From: Muricea muricata
Taxonomy: Eukaryota; Cnidaria; Anthozoa; Malacalcyonacea; Plexauridae
Direction of reading: 5' to 3'
DNA: 64,000 nt
Assembly: GCA_963855995.1 (NCBI GenBank)
Contig: OY979720.1
Coordinates: 17,940,139 to 18,004,138, forward strand
Shown: piece by piece, positions 12,801 through 24,874 of the stretch
How positions within the stretch are numbered: the first letter of the stretch is position 1
How the letters are laid out: the number at the start of each line of letters is the position of its first letter
Notes under the pieces: generated by a model
Seen by the model: only the letters and a program-made list of their open reading frames with translations
The model's database searches: none
Told to the model about the DNA's origin: nothing
Made by a program: the position numbers and the translations under genes

Positions 12801-15464
12801 TTGTGTCCTTTTTACCATAGTAGCAAGAGAAACACTTCTTTGTTGTTGTGAACGACAGCGAGGCCAATATTTAAAAACAGCTCTTCGATGGTGTTGAGAG
12901 CACAATATCGAAATATTAAAAGCCCTGGGTAACTTGGTCTGTGTTATTTACCGAAGCTGCAGTCTAAATGAACTCGCAAGCTTAGTTATTTTCATATTCC
13001 TCTTGATTCGACCGAAGAAAAGCCGACTTAATTAAAGCTTCCTCTGTATTTTTCAACAGGCTATTTTGTTTCGAAAAATACACGAAATCATTCTGAAATT
13101 AATATTCTATACCCTAATCTGTCACACAAAATAATTACTGACCGCGCAGGGAGTCTAATAGAATATTCCTAATTGTTTCTTTTCCTATGCTGCGTTGCTG
13201 TATTGTTTTTGTTTGAGAGAAATGTGATCGGGGCACAAGCTGTTTGCGTCTGTAGTTAACCAATGAAAACATCGAAAGTTGGCAAATAGATTTGTTGATA
13301 GAAAACCAGCCGCAGACCTCTAACACCCGTACAATAACACTTAACTGCAGTGTTGTAGTTATGGGGGGGGGGGCGAGCAGGGGCGACCGCCCCCCCCCAA
13401 TTGTGTTCAAGATTATTCGAAAGTCTAAATCCGTGTGGAAGTTGGGGGGCGGACCCCTAGAACGCCTTCGCCGCTCGCTACTTGTCCCCCTCAAAACAAT
13501 GACCCTGGCTACGCCACTGCTTAACTGATAAACCCAGAGAGTTTACTGGAACGCTGGATAAACGCCAAACAGTCTGAAAAGATCGAAGCTACAATATCTA
13601 AGTAAGATAGGGAAAAGTTTCTTGTACGTTTGCATGGTAAATACAATATACTTGTTAAGTTTTGTGGAAACACAATAATAAATTTACGTGGTGTTTCCAC
13701 AAAGCTTAACAAGTATAAGATAAAGTTTTGGCTGTACTTCGCGCCTTTTTAACATACAAAACTTACTATAGTAGATTTGTTCTCTTTCAGCAAAACAACT
13801 AGATTGTCTCAAATCGTATTGTTTTAATTTATTCATAGGGGTTTTGCAAGGCAAGGTTACCAATGTGAAGGTAAAATATAACGTTACATTCTTGTAACAT
13901 ATGTTTTATTCAAAACCAGTTATGATGTATATATGTCTGAGGATGATTGAGAACAAAGCTTCGCCCCAACCATAGATATTAGAAAGGAGAATGGATTGGC
14001 GACGCTATTCAATACTATACACGATCTTCGGTTCAGTTATTTTGAATAAACCGGAAACAAACATTGCACAACTCGCTATGGTAATTATGCGCATGAACGA
14101 AATTGAGTTCATGAGCATAATTACCATACAAGTTGGGCAGTGTTTGCTTCCGGTGTGCTCAACTGAGGATAAAATATAGATAACAAAAGTGTTTCCAATC
14201 CATCCCTTTTTCTAATATCTATGCCCCAACACATCGTAGCCTTAAACTCCTGTCTGACGAAGATGCCACGTCACAACTCTTAGTTTGCGAATTTTTGTCA
14301 GCCCCCTCAAATCAAGATTTTTTCACCCACTCTATGCTTGAGGTTACTTTGTTTACGCCTCCGCTGTGTCTGTGCACTATTTGGAGGATGGCGTTTATTC
14401 AAATAATGACTGGTATTTCTTTCAGGATGTGACCTTGTTATTCACAAGAGATGTTTCAATAAAACACTGCCGGTTTGCAAGAAAGCTGAAGATGTAAGTA
14501 TCCAATGATGGAAATTCTAGATCAAGAATTAATCCGGCCAGTTCTCTCATATATGATAAGCTCATGTTATCCCACGACCCATGTTGTTTATTAATAACTA
14601 GTCACTACACATTTCCAGATGCAAGTATAATTTTACCCCTTTAGGCAATAACCTTCAAGGCATGAAAAGTGGAACTAGCGAAAAATTTTAAGTGAATCGC
14701 GGGCGACAGTTTTGCTATCGTCCTCGATTTCTCAGCCATCATCGACTCGTGTAAATTTGAGGGAACAAGTCTAGTGTCTACATGTTACACGTCTAAGCCC
14801 TACAGTGTATACACTGTCTATGCTGATCTGCCGATGGACTGAACAGCACTTAACCAATGAATATAGAAGTAATCCTCCCACACTGGCGAGACAGTTTCCC
14901 ATATCAGCGGCTCTTAAATATATCTCACTATCCCTCATGCTCTTATGTCGCAGACGATAACGAGTATTTACATGTATTTTTGGCCAGCTGCAAGGTCTAG
15001 TTGCATTGTCAAGCCAAGGAAGTTATTACAAATTGCAGACAGTCCTGTAGTATTCGATCTTTATCACCTATACGCCTATGTTTGGAGAACAAATTTCAAT
15101 CCAATCGATTGCCAAAATGGCGAAAACTTGCCATAACAAACCTACTGGCCCACCTCCAGAAAAGATTTTGACTAGAGTTTTTTCCGTGCACATATTAAAC
15201 GTTTTTCGAAACAGTTAATGTATACGTGATTTTATGTTAAGCAAAGTAAAACAAACAGGCAGCCAGTGAATCTACAGAGTACAGAATGCGTGCTAAATTG
15301 CGTATTCTATCTTTACCATCAACCTAAGTCTTAATCTTGCTTGTTTGCAGACATTTCCAAGACTAACTTGGGAGCAAGTTATGTATATTTGGAATTATTC
15401 AAATCTGTTTCTCGGGGATGCATCTCGCAACCTTAAAGTTGAAGCTGTTCCACTCACAAGTTGA
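9817..15464 (+). CDS. Small C1-domain (phorbol-ester/DAG-type zinc finger) protein, four exons
   Basis: Exons 9817-10007, 13839-13870, 14426-14493 and 15351-15464 all have GT/AG borders and compatible phases and give 134 residues. The C1 domain is assembled only after splicing and matches H-X12-C-X2-C-X13-C-X2-C-X4-H-X2-C-X7-C exactly. Exon 1 supplies HGFKIKTFIQPRFCSQC, exon 2 GFARQGYQCE, and exon 3 GCDLVIHKRC through PVC. The QG pair in the second loop is typical of ligand-binding (PKC-like) C1 domains, so membrane diacylglycerol binding is plausible but inferred. The N-terminus (MANCLCFNN..) has cysteines and a basic RSSRRTS stretch before the domain. Exon 4 encodes 37 residues, TFPRLTWEQVMYIW.., of no known type, then a stop. 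The Kozak context AAAAGATGG is good. It could be a stand-alone C1 protein or the N-terminal part of a larger kinase whose other exons I did not find. The last exon is the least certain. Confidence 0.75.
10008..13344. other. First intron of the C1 gene
   Basis: Most of a 3.8-kb intron. It contains a short (TG)n run at about 11530-11549 and otherwise AT-rich DNA without recognised genes. The repeats at its 3' end are listed separately. Confidence 0.55.
13345..13522. repeat. MITE with G/C tracts and GCAGTG..CACTGC ends
   Basis: Degenerate terminal inverted repeats (GCAGTGTTGTAGTTAT on the left; GGCTACGCCACTGC on the right) enclose runs of G and of C (about 13364-13371 and 13390-13398). The ends and base composition resemble non-autonomous hAT-like repeats. 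It lies in intron 1 of the C1 gene. Confidence 0.5.
13621..13727. repeat. Foldback MITE family B, copy 1
   Basis: A palindrome centred near 13682 has arms containing TTTTGTGGAAACAC and GTGTTTCCACAAA, with a TTTACGTGGTG block. The same sequence occurs at 54240-54482 and 63188-63310, and the flanking TTGCATGGTRAATA motif is also shared, so the true element is longer than the perfect palindrome. Confidence 0.7.
13971..14223. repeat. Long-palindrome MITE in C1-gene intron 2
   Basis: The ends CATAGATATTAGAAAGG and its reverse complement near 14206-14223 are inverted repeats. A second, nested palindrome (14051-14153) has arms beginning CCGGAAACAAACATTGC and contains TATGGTAATTATGC. Almost the whole element could fold on itself. 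No coding capacity. Confidence 0.7.
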
Positions 15465-15656
15465 AAACCAAAGCAAGAGGGCGAAGAGACAATATCTCCT
15501 GAATTTATCTGCGTGAGCCGGTTCAGTATTACTAAAATCGAACATCTCCTAAAAGCCTTAATCTATGGGGCAACTGTATAAAACTTGAACGTGAGCTGTT
15601 GTAGATAGAAAGTTTAAATAGAAAGTAGAGTTGAATATTGAATGTACATAGAAATA

Positions 15657-15999
15657 CACGCGTAAAAATTACGAGTTGTTGAAAACAGGATTGAACAATG
15701 TTGTGCTGCCTACATTGTTCATTAGAGAGGTTAAGATTTGACTTTCTCTACCGCTACCTTTTTTCCGATTTTAAACAATTTAATCTGGTTCGACACATCT
15801 GATTGGCTGAAAGATAGATCAAGGTAGCGGTATTGGAAGCCAAATCTGAACCCACATTGCTAAACAAGTTGTTGAGCCTGAATCCAGCCCGCAATCGTGT
15901 GTATCAATGCTGAACAACATTGTTGACAACATTGAACAATATGGGCAGCACAACATTCGTTAATCCTGTTTTCAACAACTCGTGATTTTTTGCCGTGTG
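15657..15999. repeat. MITE with about 65-bp inverted repeats downstream of the C1 gene
   Basis: The outer arms share ACGAGTTGTTGAAAACAGG and ATGTTGTGCTGCC in inverted orientation. Inner arms share CTACCGCTACCTT and AAGGTAGCGGTA. The structure is a nested foldback of about 340 bp beginning 190 bases after the C1 stop codon. Confidence 0.7.
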
Positions 16000-16698
16000 C
16001 AGTAATATTTGTATTACATTGTACAGCGGTGGGTGGGGTACAATTTTCATGCTTGATACTTTATGTTAATATAAAGTAAGTAGATTTAGAGGGTGTGCAA
16101 TGGTACTCATTCCTGGTTTTAAGACTGTGATTATTTCTAAGTCACGTTTCTCCAAGATATATTTAACAACCTTTTTGGAATAGATGCAAAACGAAAAATT
16201 ATTTAAAGTGAATTTAAGCTCATTAGTTATTAACAATCTGAAATCATGAATGTTTTACATAAAAGGATCAAGCTTTTGGTCTGATAAACAACTTATTTTT
16301 AACAATTGCAGTATTAAAACAGGCATTAAGTCCCATTGCATGAATATGCTAAATATTGTAAAACTTCAATTTTTGTTACTAATTTTATTTAAAAAAGCAC
16401 ACACATATTTGTGTGTTATGTAAAATGGCTGGACCATCTTGTAAAAATGTTGTGTTCTACTGTAAGCATTCATTGCCTGATGTATATTTATTAAACGTAA
16501 AATTTTCTTTGTGAATATAATGATAGCCGAGAGAAAAACGTCAAAACGATAACTGAGTTTCATCAAGTTACATCAAAGAAAGCCGAAAACTGACAATATT
16601 TGCTATTTTGCCAGAGCTGTAACTTACGCCAAAGAATAGAAATTACCAGAAGGTTAACTCTTGGCAAACCTTTACATATCGAGCTAAGCAGGTGTACA
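16000..16698. other. Intergenic spacer, nothing recognised
   Basis: About 700 bases of AT-rich sequence between two repeats. No exon, RNA gene or inverted repeat was recognised. Confidence 0.5.
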
Positions 16699-16898
16699 GT
16701 GGCGGTGCCAGGCTAAACTGCATGGGGGGGGGCATTTGGAGGGCAAAAGATTTTTTTCGGGGGGGGCATTTGGAGGGCAAAAGATTTTTTCGGGGGGGGG
16801 GGGGGCAAGAGCGAAATTGTGAAAGACTGTAACGATCTTGAACGGGGGCAAGAAACAAATTGGGGGCATTTGCCCCCCCCCCCCCCGGTGCCGCCACT
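16699..16898. repeat. hAT-like MITE with CAGTGGCGGTGCC ends
   Basis: Terminal inverted repeats CAGTGGCGGTGCC and GGTGCCGCCACTG enclose G-rich and C-rich tracts and a roughly 40-bp internal tandem duplication (GCATTTGGAGGGCAAAAG twice). The flanks (..AGGTGTA and GAAGTGTA..) hint at an imperfect 8-bp target duplication, as hAT elements make. It abuts the left edge of the first segmental duplicate. Confidence 0.6.
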
Positions 16899-17778
16899 GG
16901 AAGTGTAGTGCAGTTTAGAAAAATAGGTGATGTTATTTTTCAACAAGAAAGATACTTCGAAATAGATTCTAAGTTCTCTCTAATCCTAATCGTAATTCTA
17001 ACCATAGCAACAGGAAACGACTACCTGCCCAAACTCTTAAAATCAAAAATTGTCAAAACGATGCGACGTCAGTGTGGTGGATGGAAAACAAAAATTCACT
17101 TGTTTAGTGCACTGGAACGAGCGCGCCAAACTGCGTCAAGCGTGAACAGTGGTTTACATAGAGTGAACACTCTGGTAATTTTCTAATTAAGCGTTCATTG
17201 GGGTAGAGGTTGTTTATTCATGTATTCGTGTTCTGCACGACGAATCTCTTTTAAAATCGAGACGACTTCATAATTAAATACACCCCTACCCCACCACCAC
17301 CACCAACTGAAGGCTCTACAAAATATAAGCATTAAAGAATTTACTCCTGCGCAAAGATTTAAAAAGAAATACTATAACATCAAGTCCACAACATGTTAAA
17401 TAATTTAGAAATGACTACTCACTCTCAGTTTTAAGGGTTTTTAAGACTCGAGTCTGCCATATTGTGGCCTAAAACACTGAATAGGTGCTTGTGCAAGAAT
17501 TAGTTAAGTATGGACGCGCTTGGTTTGTGCGCGATGATAAAAGTCGCTGTTGTATTAGGCAATCAGTTCACCAAGTCGATTTGCAAGTTTTAATTTTTGT
17601 GTTTTGCTGTTTTTTGTGTTTATTTACCACAAATATCGATAGTTTGAGTCACTTTGAGACATTAAAAACGCGTATTATGTTGTATCATATAATATGAGCG
17701 AGATTAAATGCAATTTAGGTCAGGTTTTTTTCTGGAACCAGTCCCCTAAAGCGCGCGCAAATTTTAAAGGACAGTATC

Positions 17779-18087
17779 CAATCTCGTACCCAGAGCAATG
17801 CCTGTTCGCGGGTTAGGCTGGCATTGGCTCTGGGGAAACGGAATGAACTGCGTATGATTTCATACGCGCTCACTTAATGCGCATGCTCTCCACTAATAGG
17901 CTGTGCTTTATTTCCAGCAAAATAATCATAAGTACAACAGTTGAGCCCGAATAAATAAAGCATAGCCTATTAGTGGAGAGCATGCGCATTAAGTGAGCGC
18001 GTATGAAATCATACGCAGTTCATTCCGTTTCCCCAGAGCCAATGCCAGCCTAACCCGCGAACAGGCATTGCTCTGGGTACGAGATTG
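17779..18087. mobile_element. MULE-like MITE, 309 bp, with 9-bp target duplication
   Basis: A near-perfect long palindrome has ends CAATCTCGTACCC and GGGTACGAGATTG. It is flanked by GACAGTATC at 17770-17778 and 18088-18096. The empty site in the second duplicate (about 38816-38824) has a single GACAGTATC, which proves the insertion and fixes the borders. A relative at 50543-50856 also has a 9-bp duplication. Nine-base duplications are typical of Mutator-like elements. Confidence 0.87.
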
Positions 18088-18260
18088 GACAGTATCCGGC
18101 TGGCAGCCGAGCAATCGTAGACAAAATTTGCGGCTGCCAGCCGACGCCGAACATGCTAATCGGGTGATATATCAGTGCAGGTGCAGGCCAGTGTTGCAGG
18201 CAAGATAAATATTAATTAACATAGTTTTGTGTCGCGCAAAATTTATGTCAAATTTCTTAA

Positions 18261-20565
18261 AGGTAGGTTACAGTCGCTTCTGCGCATGTGCGATAGGTTT
18301 GTTATGAGGAGCCTCCTCATAACAAGTTTCCAGTCCCATGGCGTAAATGAAAACACGCGCGGCCGTCTGAATCATTCTCTGTTGTATTGCAAGGAGCGAT
18401 GGCGCATCAAGTCCTGGCATAAAAATTGTTGCTTTGAGAGTTTCAAGATCAAACAATTAATATTAGATTCTGAAAACGCGGCAAATCGCGTCGCCTAAAG
18501 GTTTAGTTATTCGCGTTCGGTAGCTTTTGCTTCAGATGCTGTGGGTTTCGTTCGAGACTTCGAATCGCACAACAGAATATTCACGTTTCACGACATGCTC
18601 ACAGTCACCGGCTCTGTCATGCAGAGTGGTAAGAAATATATTGTATTACTTTTACATAATAAGGAAATGTTAAGCTAGTTACGCTAACTGAGTTCTACTG
18701 ATAATATTCAGGATGAATTTAGAAGTTGACAAGTATGTTTAAAACATGAAAGAGTGTAGAGAGGAACCTTACATGCAATCACAATTTTGGCAGAGAACCA
18801 ATTTTATCAAAAGAAAATCATGATACTGTAGTCTGTTTATCACTCCATGAGTATATTGTGGATATGATCTATAACATAACTAGCAATACATAGAGGATAT
18901 TATTTACGAGTGGTGAAAACACGTTCAGGTTGGAACAAGCGAACAGAGAACATATAAATCCTAGGGGAAAACACACGCGTTTTTCAAGCGTTGCATACTT
19001 TTCACGTCTTCACTAGTGAAAATATGAGAGATACGAGTGTTTTAGTTTACGGTGAAACGCCCATAAAGCCATAACCATATAATAAATGAGCTTATTCGAT
19101 GGCTTACACAGATAATGAGTGCAGGCTTCAACCGCTTGTACAAGGTGTGAAATGAATTATACATTTTATATACGCCCTGTAGAATATTCAATTAAATTGT
19201 CGTATTCTCGATTCCATTAACTCTATAGTATAGTAACTTTTACAATCCGTTTCCCAAACAAATTCAAAGTAATGAGTGAATTCAAAGCCGCGAAGCGAGA
19301 TGCGGAAATTGCGAGTTTGAATATCCGGTATTAAAATTGTCGGTGTAGGCGTTGATGTCTCTGGAAGTGTTAATTTTGTGTTTCAAGCATAATAGCCTGG
19401 AACACATTTCAAACTGTTATACTGTATACAGTTTTTTACTACATATTATAATCCCAGACTCAATATAATGCAATATAAGCACAATATGCATGTGCTCTCG
19501 TCGTGATATTATATCGTATAAACATGATATAATGCTCTCGTCCAGGTGCACGCCATAGGCATAGGCATAGATGTGATTTTGGTTGCTTGATCGAGAATTT
19601 AGCCTGATGTTTGACGTACAGTAATTGTCGCTCATTTACTCTTCTGCTGAATCACAACAAAATACGCGTGTGCGAACTGCCCAATTATGTAAAAATCCTG
19701 GCAAAATTTTCATGTATTTGCACCTGGATAATTTTATCATTTTACTTATTCTGAAATTTACATGTAGTAGTTTCATACATTGAAATATAACACAAGTGTT
19801 ATCTAATATCATCGTACTAATCGTAGACCTTCTATACATGCTATGAACGTTTATATACACATACACAGGCTACAGTTCAAAATGCTTATCCATCCCATTT
19901 TGTAAACTATTTGTTTGTAAAGTATGAGTTTTTGCTTTCATCACTGTGCTTTCAATTTCATTACTGTGTCTGTGTTTTCACTAAAAACACATTCGCTGCC
20001 AGTTAATGTACCCTTATCATGATATATAAGTCTGGAATCGAGAATACGACAATTTAATTGCATATTCTACAGGGCGCATATAAAATGTATAATTTATTTC
20101 ACACCATGTACACTCGTAAATAATATCTTCGCGCCATGCACGGTGTAATATCCTCTATGTATTGCTAGCTATGTTATAGATCATATCCACGATATACTCA
20201 TTGAGTGATATACAGACTAGCCTGTGAGCATGTCGTGACTCGTGAATATTCTGTAGTGAGATTCGAAGTCTCGAACGAAAACCACAGCATCTGAAGCAAA
20301 AGCTACCGAACGCGAATAATTAAACCTTTAGGCGACGCGATTTGCCGCGTTTTCAGAATCTAATATCAATTGTTTGATCTTGAAACTCTCAAAGCAACAA
20401 TTTTTATGCCAGGACTTGATGCGCCATCGCTCCTTGCAATACAACAGAGAATGATTCAGACGGCCGCGCGTGTTTCCATTTACGCCATGGGACTGGAAAC
20501 TTGTTATGAGGAGGCTCCTCATAACAAACCTTTCGCACATGCGCAGAAGCGACTGTAACCTACCT
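18261..20565. mobile_element. 2.3-kb non-autonomous TTAA element with very long inverted arms
   Basis: The ends AGGTAGGTTACAGTCGCTTC and its reverse complement are flanked by TTAA at 18257-18260 and 20566-20569. The other duplicate has the empty site CTTAAATATAC. The arms stay recognisably inverted for most of the element (left arm to about 19215, right arm from about 20020), with indels. No transposase frame: the inverted open frames of 60-90 codons are simply the two arms read outward. The TTAA target suggests piggyBac or Kolobok-type mobilisation. It sits about 45 bases upstream of the NAGK-copy start codon, splitting its presumed promoter. Confidence 0.85.
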
Positions 20566-20610
20566 TTAAATATACATCTCTAGACCAGTGTCCTGAACAC
20601 ACTAAGGAGT

Positions 20611-22125
20611 ATGGCAGCTGGTGATATAAAATACTTTGGAGGAATTGCAGGGTTTGTCAATGTAACATGTATAATTTGTCATAGAAACATGCAATAATAT
20701 GTACATTTCTTGGAAATTGGGATTGAACAGCATCATACCAATATAAGGGTTAATAATATCTGGCACGTATTTGTGGCTTATGTTTTGTTATGTCACCCTT
20801 ATTTTTTTACTTTTCACCATTGACAGTGGTGATTCCTGTTCAAATATGGTTCTTCTCGACTGCGATGGTAAAGTGGTTGGCAGAAGTGAAGGACTGGGCA
20901 CAAATCACTGGGTTTGTAGAACTTAAACTTGGCTCATTTAGCCACATTGCACTCTAACATTAATCCAGCCAATATTATTTTATGATGCTGCAGGATTTTG
21001 CTTGGGAAGGGCAGAAGTCTGTGCAGTACCAAACTGGTTTAGAAACCTACTGCAAAAATGACATTTTCAGCTCAATCTCCACATAAAGTTCCTGAAAAAA
21101 GATCAACCAATCAAATTTTTCGTTCTTATACGAACAACATTTGATTGGTTGTTCTTCTTTCGGAAATTTCATATATAGAACAGGCTATAGAACAGGATCT
21201 TTCCATCATGGTTTTCATACCTTTTCCATCCATCAAGTTGCTTTTAATTTTCTTTTATGTAGCTGATAGGGGTTGATGAGTGTGCAAAGCGGGTGAATGA
21301 AATGGTCGTCAAAGCCAAAGAGATGGTGGGCATACCCGCAGATACTCCATTGTTTTCATTGGTAATAGGTTGTCTTAAAGACAATTTATAATAAAGTGTT
21401 TATGAAACGAAATTTGTTTCAGCATTTTGTTGGTTGTATTGCGAAGATGAGATAAAATAACAATGTAACTTCTTTGGTAGAATTTTTCCATTCCTTGTCA
21501 AGATATTCAACTCTATAGCACAACCACTGATGTCATTATTGTACAATGTCTATTAGACCTGCTTATTTTGCAGCAAGTAACTAAAACTACACTTGCATCT
21601 GTGTAGGCCATGTTTAACATCCAGACGTGGGTATTTGAGTGATAAATCTTGAGTTCTTTTAAATTAATAAAGCTTTTTTTGAAAAGTAGTTATGCACAAT
21701 GATGTCACTGGTTGTAATTTTCATATCAATTAAAATTGAATATCTTGAAAAGTAAGGCAGTCACAAAAATGCTACGTATCAAATTTGTTTTACTGTGATT
21801 TTTACTCATCTTTTCAATGCAAAAAAAAACTGTGGGAGAAAATTTTGTTTCATAAACACTTTAAAATTGGGTGGAAATGCACCTAATTTTTGATTTTATG
21901 TTGAATAGTTAAAAAATCCAATTAATAGATGACATAGATATTCAGGTATTATTGGGCATGACATCTGACCATTTCAAAAACAGGGCCTAAGTCTGAGTGG
22001 TGGTGAAGAAGCTGAATTCAAACAAGTAATGAAAAATACAATGAAAACAAGATATCCAAACTGCAGTAAATCATATGATATTCGTACAGACACGTTTGGC
22101 TCAATAGCAACTGCAGCAGAATCAG
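20611..22125 (+). pseudogene. Truncated NAGK duplicate (exons 1-4 only)
   Basis: Exons 20611-20651, 20827-20911, 21263-21361 and 21984-22125 correspond one to one with exons 1-4 of the complete gene at 39026, with all splice sites and the frame intact (about 122 codons). Exons 5-10, which encode the second half of the kinase including the SGTGSN and GGWGHM motifs, are absent. The glycine-rich nucleotide loop near the N-terminus is altered: GGIEGGGS in the full copy is GGIAGGDS here (E13A, G16D). Other changes are A-to-V, K-to-E and C-to-R. A 2.3-kb TTAA element lies directly upstream. It cannot encode an active kinase. It could still be transcribed, and its open exon-4 donor (phase 1) could splice onward (see the findings). 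Confidence 0.85.
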
Positions 22126-22344
22126 GTAACTTCAGTAAAGTTGCATAGCATGAATAAAGTTTCAAATTAAAAAAAAAGAACAAGACGCCTGCTAAGGCGT
22201 TCACTCCGCCTGCCAAACGAAAATGGGCACAAGTCCAGGCAGGGCTGTAACTAGTGCGTTCATTGGGGGTGGGGTATATTCACTTATTTCTGTTCTGCCC
22301 AACTAATTCCTTTTTAAATCAGTTATTATTAGGGTACCTTCCAA

Positions 22345-23665
22345 GGCATTTAAAACAGACAGACAGACAGGCAGACAGGCAGACAGACAGACAGACAGAC
22401 ACTTTATTTATTTATACACGCTGACCCCGTCAGTCGAAGCTGATTTCCACGAAGGGCGTGTTAGGAAAATTTTACATATGAAGGAAAATGAAAAAATATA
22501 TACATATAAGAAACTACAGTATTTACAATTTGAACATAACATGATTAAGGTGTTGTCTGAAGTTAATACGTAGTACATAGTAATTAGCTTATTTACATCA
22601 AAATATATATATATACACACACATTACATAATTTTACCACTATATTTCAATGCAAGTAGCGATTTTACGTTGGAATAAAGTTAGTGATGTACTTTCCCTA
22701 ATTTCTTTGGGAATAGAGTTTCATGTTGTTGCCCCATCACACATGAAACTCTTTTTCATGCTGTTAGTACGTGGTTTTGGCAAATAAAGACTACTTGAAA
22801 CATCCTGAAGGTTATAGCGTGTTACCTCATCTTTATATGTGAAAAGATTGCCAAGTGAAGTTGAACCCATTTTATTTAAAACTTTATACATCATTTTGGC
22901 TTTTGTCTTTTTCCTATCAGCCTTAAGTGGTTCCCAGCCCAGTTCATGCAAAGCAATTGTATGATCTACATCATTGCTTAGATTCGTTATGATTCTAGCA
23001 ACTCTATTGTGTAGTTTTTGCAGGCGTTTGGATTGTGTTTCACCAAATAGATCCCATACTTCACAACAATATTTGAAATATGGGTATATAAGTGCATTAA
23101 ATACCGAGAAAAAAGTGTGTTTGTCGGCACATTCCTTTAACCGCCTAGGAGCAGAAATTCAAGCTCTTACTTTTTTGCAAATATTATTTGTGTTGTTATT
23201 CCAAGTTAAATGTTCGTCTATTACCACTCCGAGACTTTTGCGCACGTGAATTTGTTTAATGGCTTTGTTGTAAATTTTAATATTCTGAAATACTTGTTAT
23301 CATAGGTTTCGAGTCAATTAGAATAAATCCAGTCTTAGCCACATTCAAGCTAAGTTTATTGGCCATCAACCATTTTCTAAGGTTTTCCAAATCAGAGTTT
23401 ACTGCAGTTTCAACTTCCTTTACGCACTGCCCTGAAGCTGTTAGATTAGTATCGTCAGCGAACATCCGAGGTTTTGTTTCGCTTAAGCATTGAGGCAAAT
23501 TATTTGTATATAGTAGAAAGAGTAGTGGTCCTAAGATAGAGCCTTGGGGTACTCCACATTTTATAGATTTCTCTGATGAAATTAAATTTTTAACTTGGCA
23601 TTTTTGGTTTCGATTTGTTAGGTAAGATCTAACTAAGTAAAGCTAAAGCTTCCCCTTTCATTCCA
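22345..23665 (-). mobile_element. Non-LTR retrotransposon remnant, 3' part (RT C-terminus and tail)
   Basis: The minus strand encodes a reverse-transcriptase stretch: RSYLTNRNQKCQVKN, then GVPQGSILGPLLFLLYTNNL, the FADDTNL catalytic box and MANKLSLNVAKT. Downstream is the conserved C-terminal region LGWEPLKADR..YNLQDVSSSLYLPKPRTN. There are frameshifts and stops, for example a TGA replacing the usual Trp after the last block, so it is dead. The 3' end is a (GACA/GGCA)n run at about 22352-22402, read as TGTC repeats at the end of the element. Clade is probably CR1/Jockey-like. It is interrupted by the BEN-carrying element and resumes at 27741. Confidence 0.85.
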
Positions 23666-23979
23666 TCCCCGGCGAAAATTTGTTCATGAAGTCATGAACT
23701 TTCATGAACAAGTTTTCATGAACCGTTCATAAAGCTCTTCATGGGCTGTTCATGAAATTTTGATGAATCAAAATTGAGTTCATGAACTTTGTGTTCATAA
23801 ACATATTAATTCATGAATGTTCATATCGATTATTTCATGAACAAATTATTCATTAAAATTTCATTAGTATTGGTTGATGACAACCATGAAATATTCATGA
23901 TTTTTCAAAAAACATAATAATTCATGAATGTTCATATTGATTACTTCATGAACAAATTATTCATGAAAATTCTTACGTA

Positions 23980-24400
23980 GTTGGAAAGACCAGGCTTTTA
24001 GCTTTTAATTGCCATCGTTTTTATAAAATTTGAAGAAAAATCAAGCAAATACAAATGCGATAAAAATTGCAGGTCGAAATCGCATTTTTTCACCGTTGGG
24101 AGTTTATTGAAAATCTGTTGAAATTTAATTCCACTAGGGAATTAAATTACAAAATTAATTGACCAATTTTAGCTTAGGTAGTAAACTTCTGGCATTTTAT
24201 TAGTGATGTTAATTGTTTCTCGTGACAGATAAATGATTAATGAAATTTTCTTTTCTTATTCGCTGCCCTAATAATGCTCAGAGGTGGAAATATGCGATTT
24301 CGACCGGCTATTTTCATTTGATTCGTATTTGCCCAATCTTTCTTCAAATTTCACAAAAATGATGGCAATCGAAAGCTAAAAGCCTGGTCTTTCCGCCTGC
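23980..24400. repeat. Internal foldback inside the BEN-carrying element
   Basis: GAAAGACCAGGCTTTTAGCT near the left end returns inverted near 24375-24394, and the intervening sequence is also partly inverted (TCGAAATCGCAT and ATGCGATTTCGA). The arms are diverged by several percent. Confidence 0.65.
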
Positions 24401-24481
24401 GAAAGAATGATTTCTGTAGATTGTATAATGAACGCGCTAGAGCACTGCAAAGTTCGATTACCTTTTTTTTGATACACCCTG

Positions 24482-24740
<259 letters not shown>

Positions 24741-24774
24741 TATATATATATATAGTATATATATATATATACAG

Positions 24775-24811
<37 letters not shown>

Positions 24812-24874
24812 ATATAATATTTTTATTACATGACATCAAGTGCAAGCAGCATCATATTATTCTATTTGTTGCAG

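Larger units (their letters stand above)
16937..22180 (+). repeat. Segmental duplication, copy 1 (NAGK upstream region plus exons 1-4)
   Basis: From TTTTCAACAAGAAAGATAC onward this matches the segment starting at 27982, with a few percent mismatch and in the same orientation. The shared part is roughly 3 kb: about 1 kb upstream of NAGK and exons 1-4 with their introns, ending in an A-rich stretch after exon 4. Copy 1 carries two insertions that copy 2 lacks (17779-18087 and 18261-20565). Copy 2 carries two that copy 1 lacks (28125-38128 and 39347-39578). The two copies therefore act as empty and filled sites for each other. Confidence 0.88.

Noticed and set aside
18229-20558. Four 60-90-codon frames that look conserved between 18.2 and 20.5 kb
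   Set aside because: They are the same DNA read from the two inverted arms of the TTAA element, so their similarity is not protein conservation.
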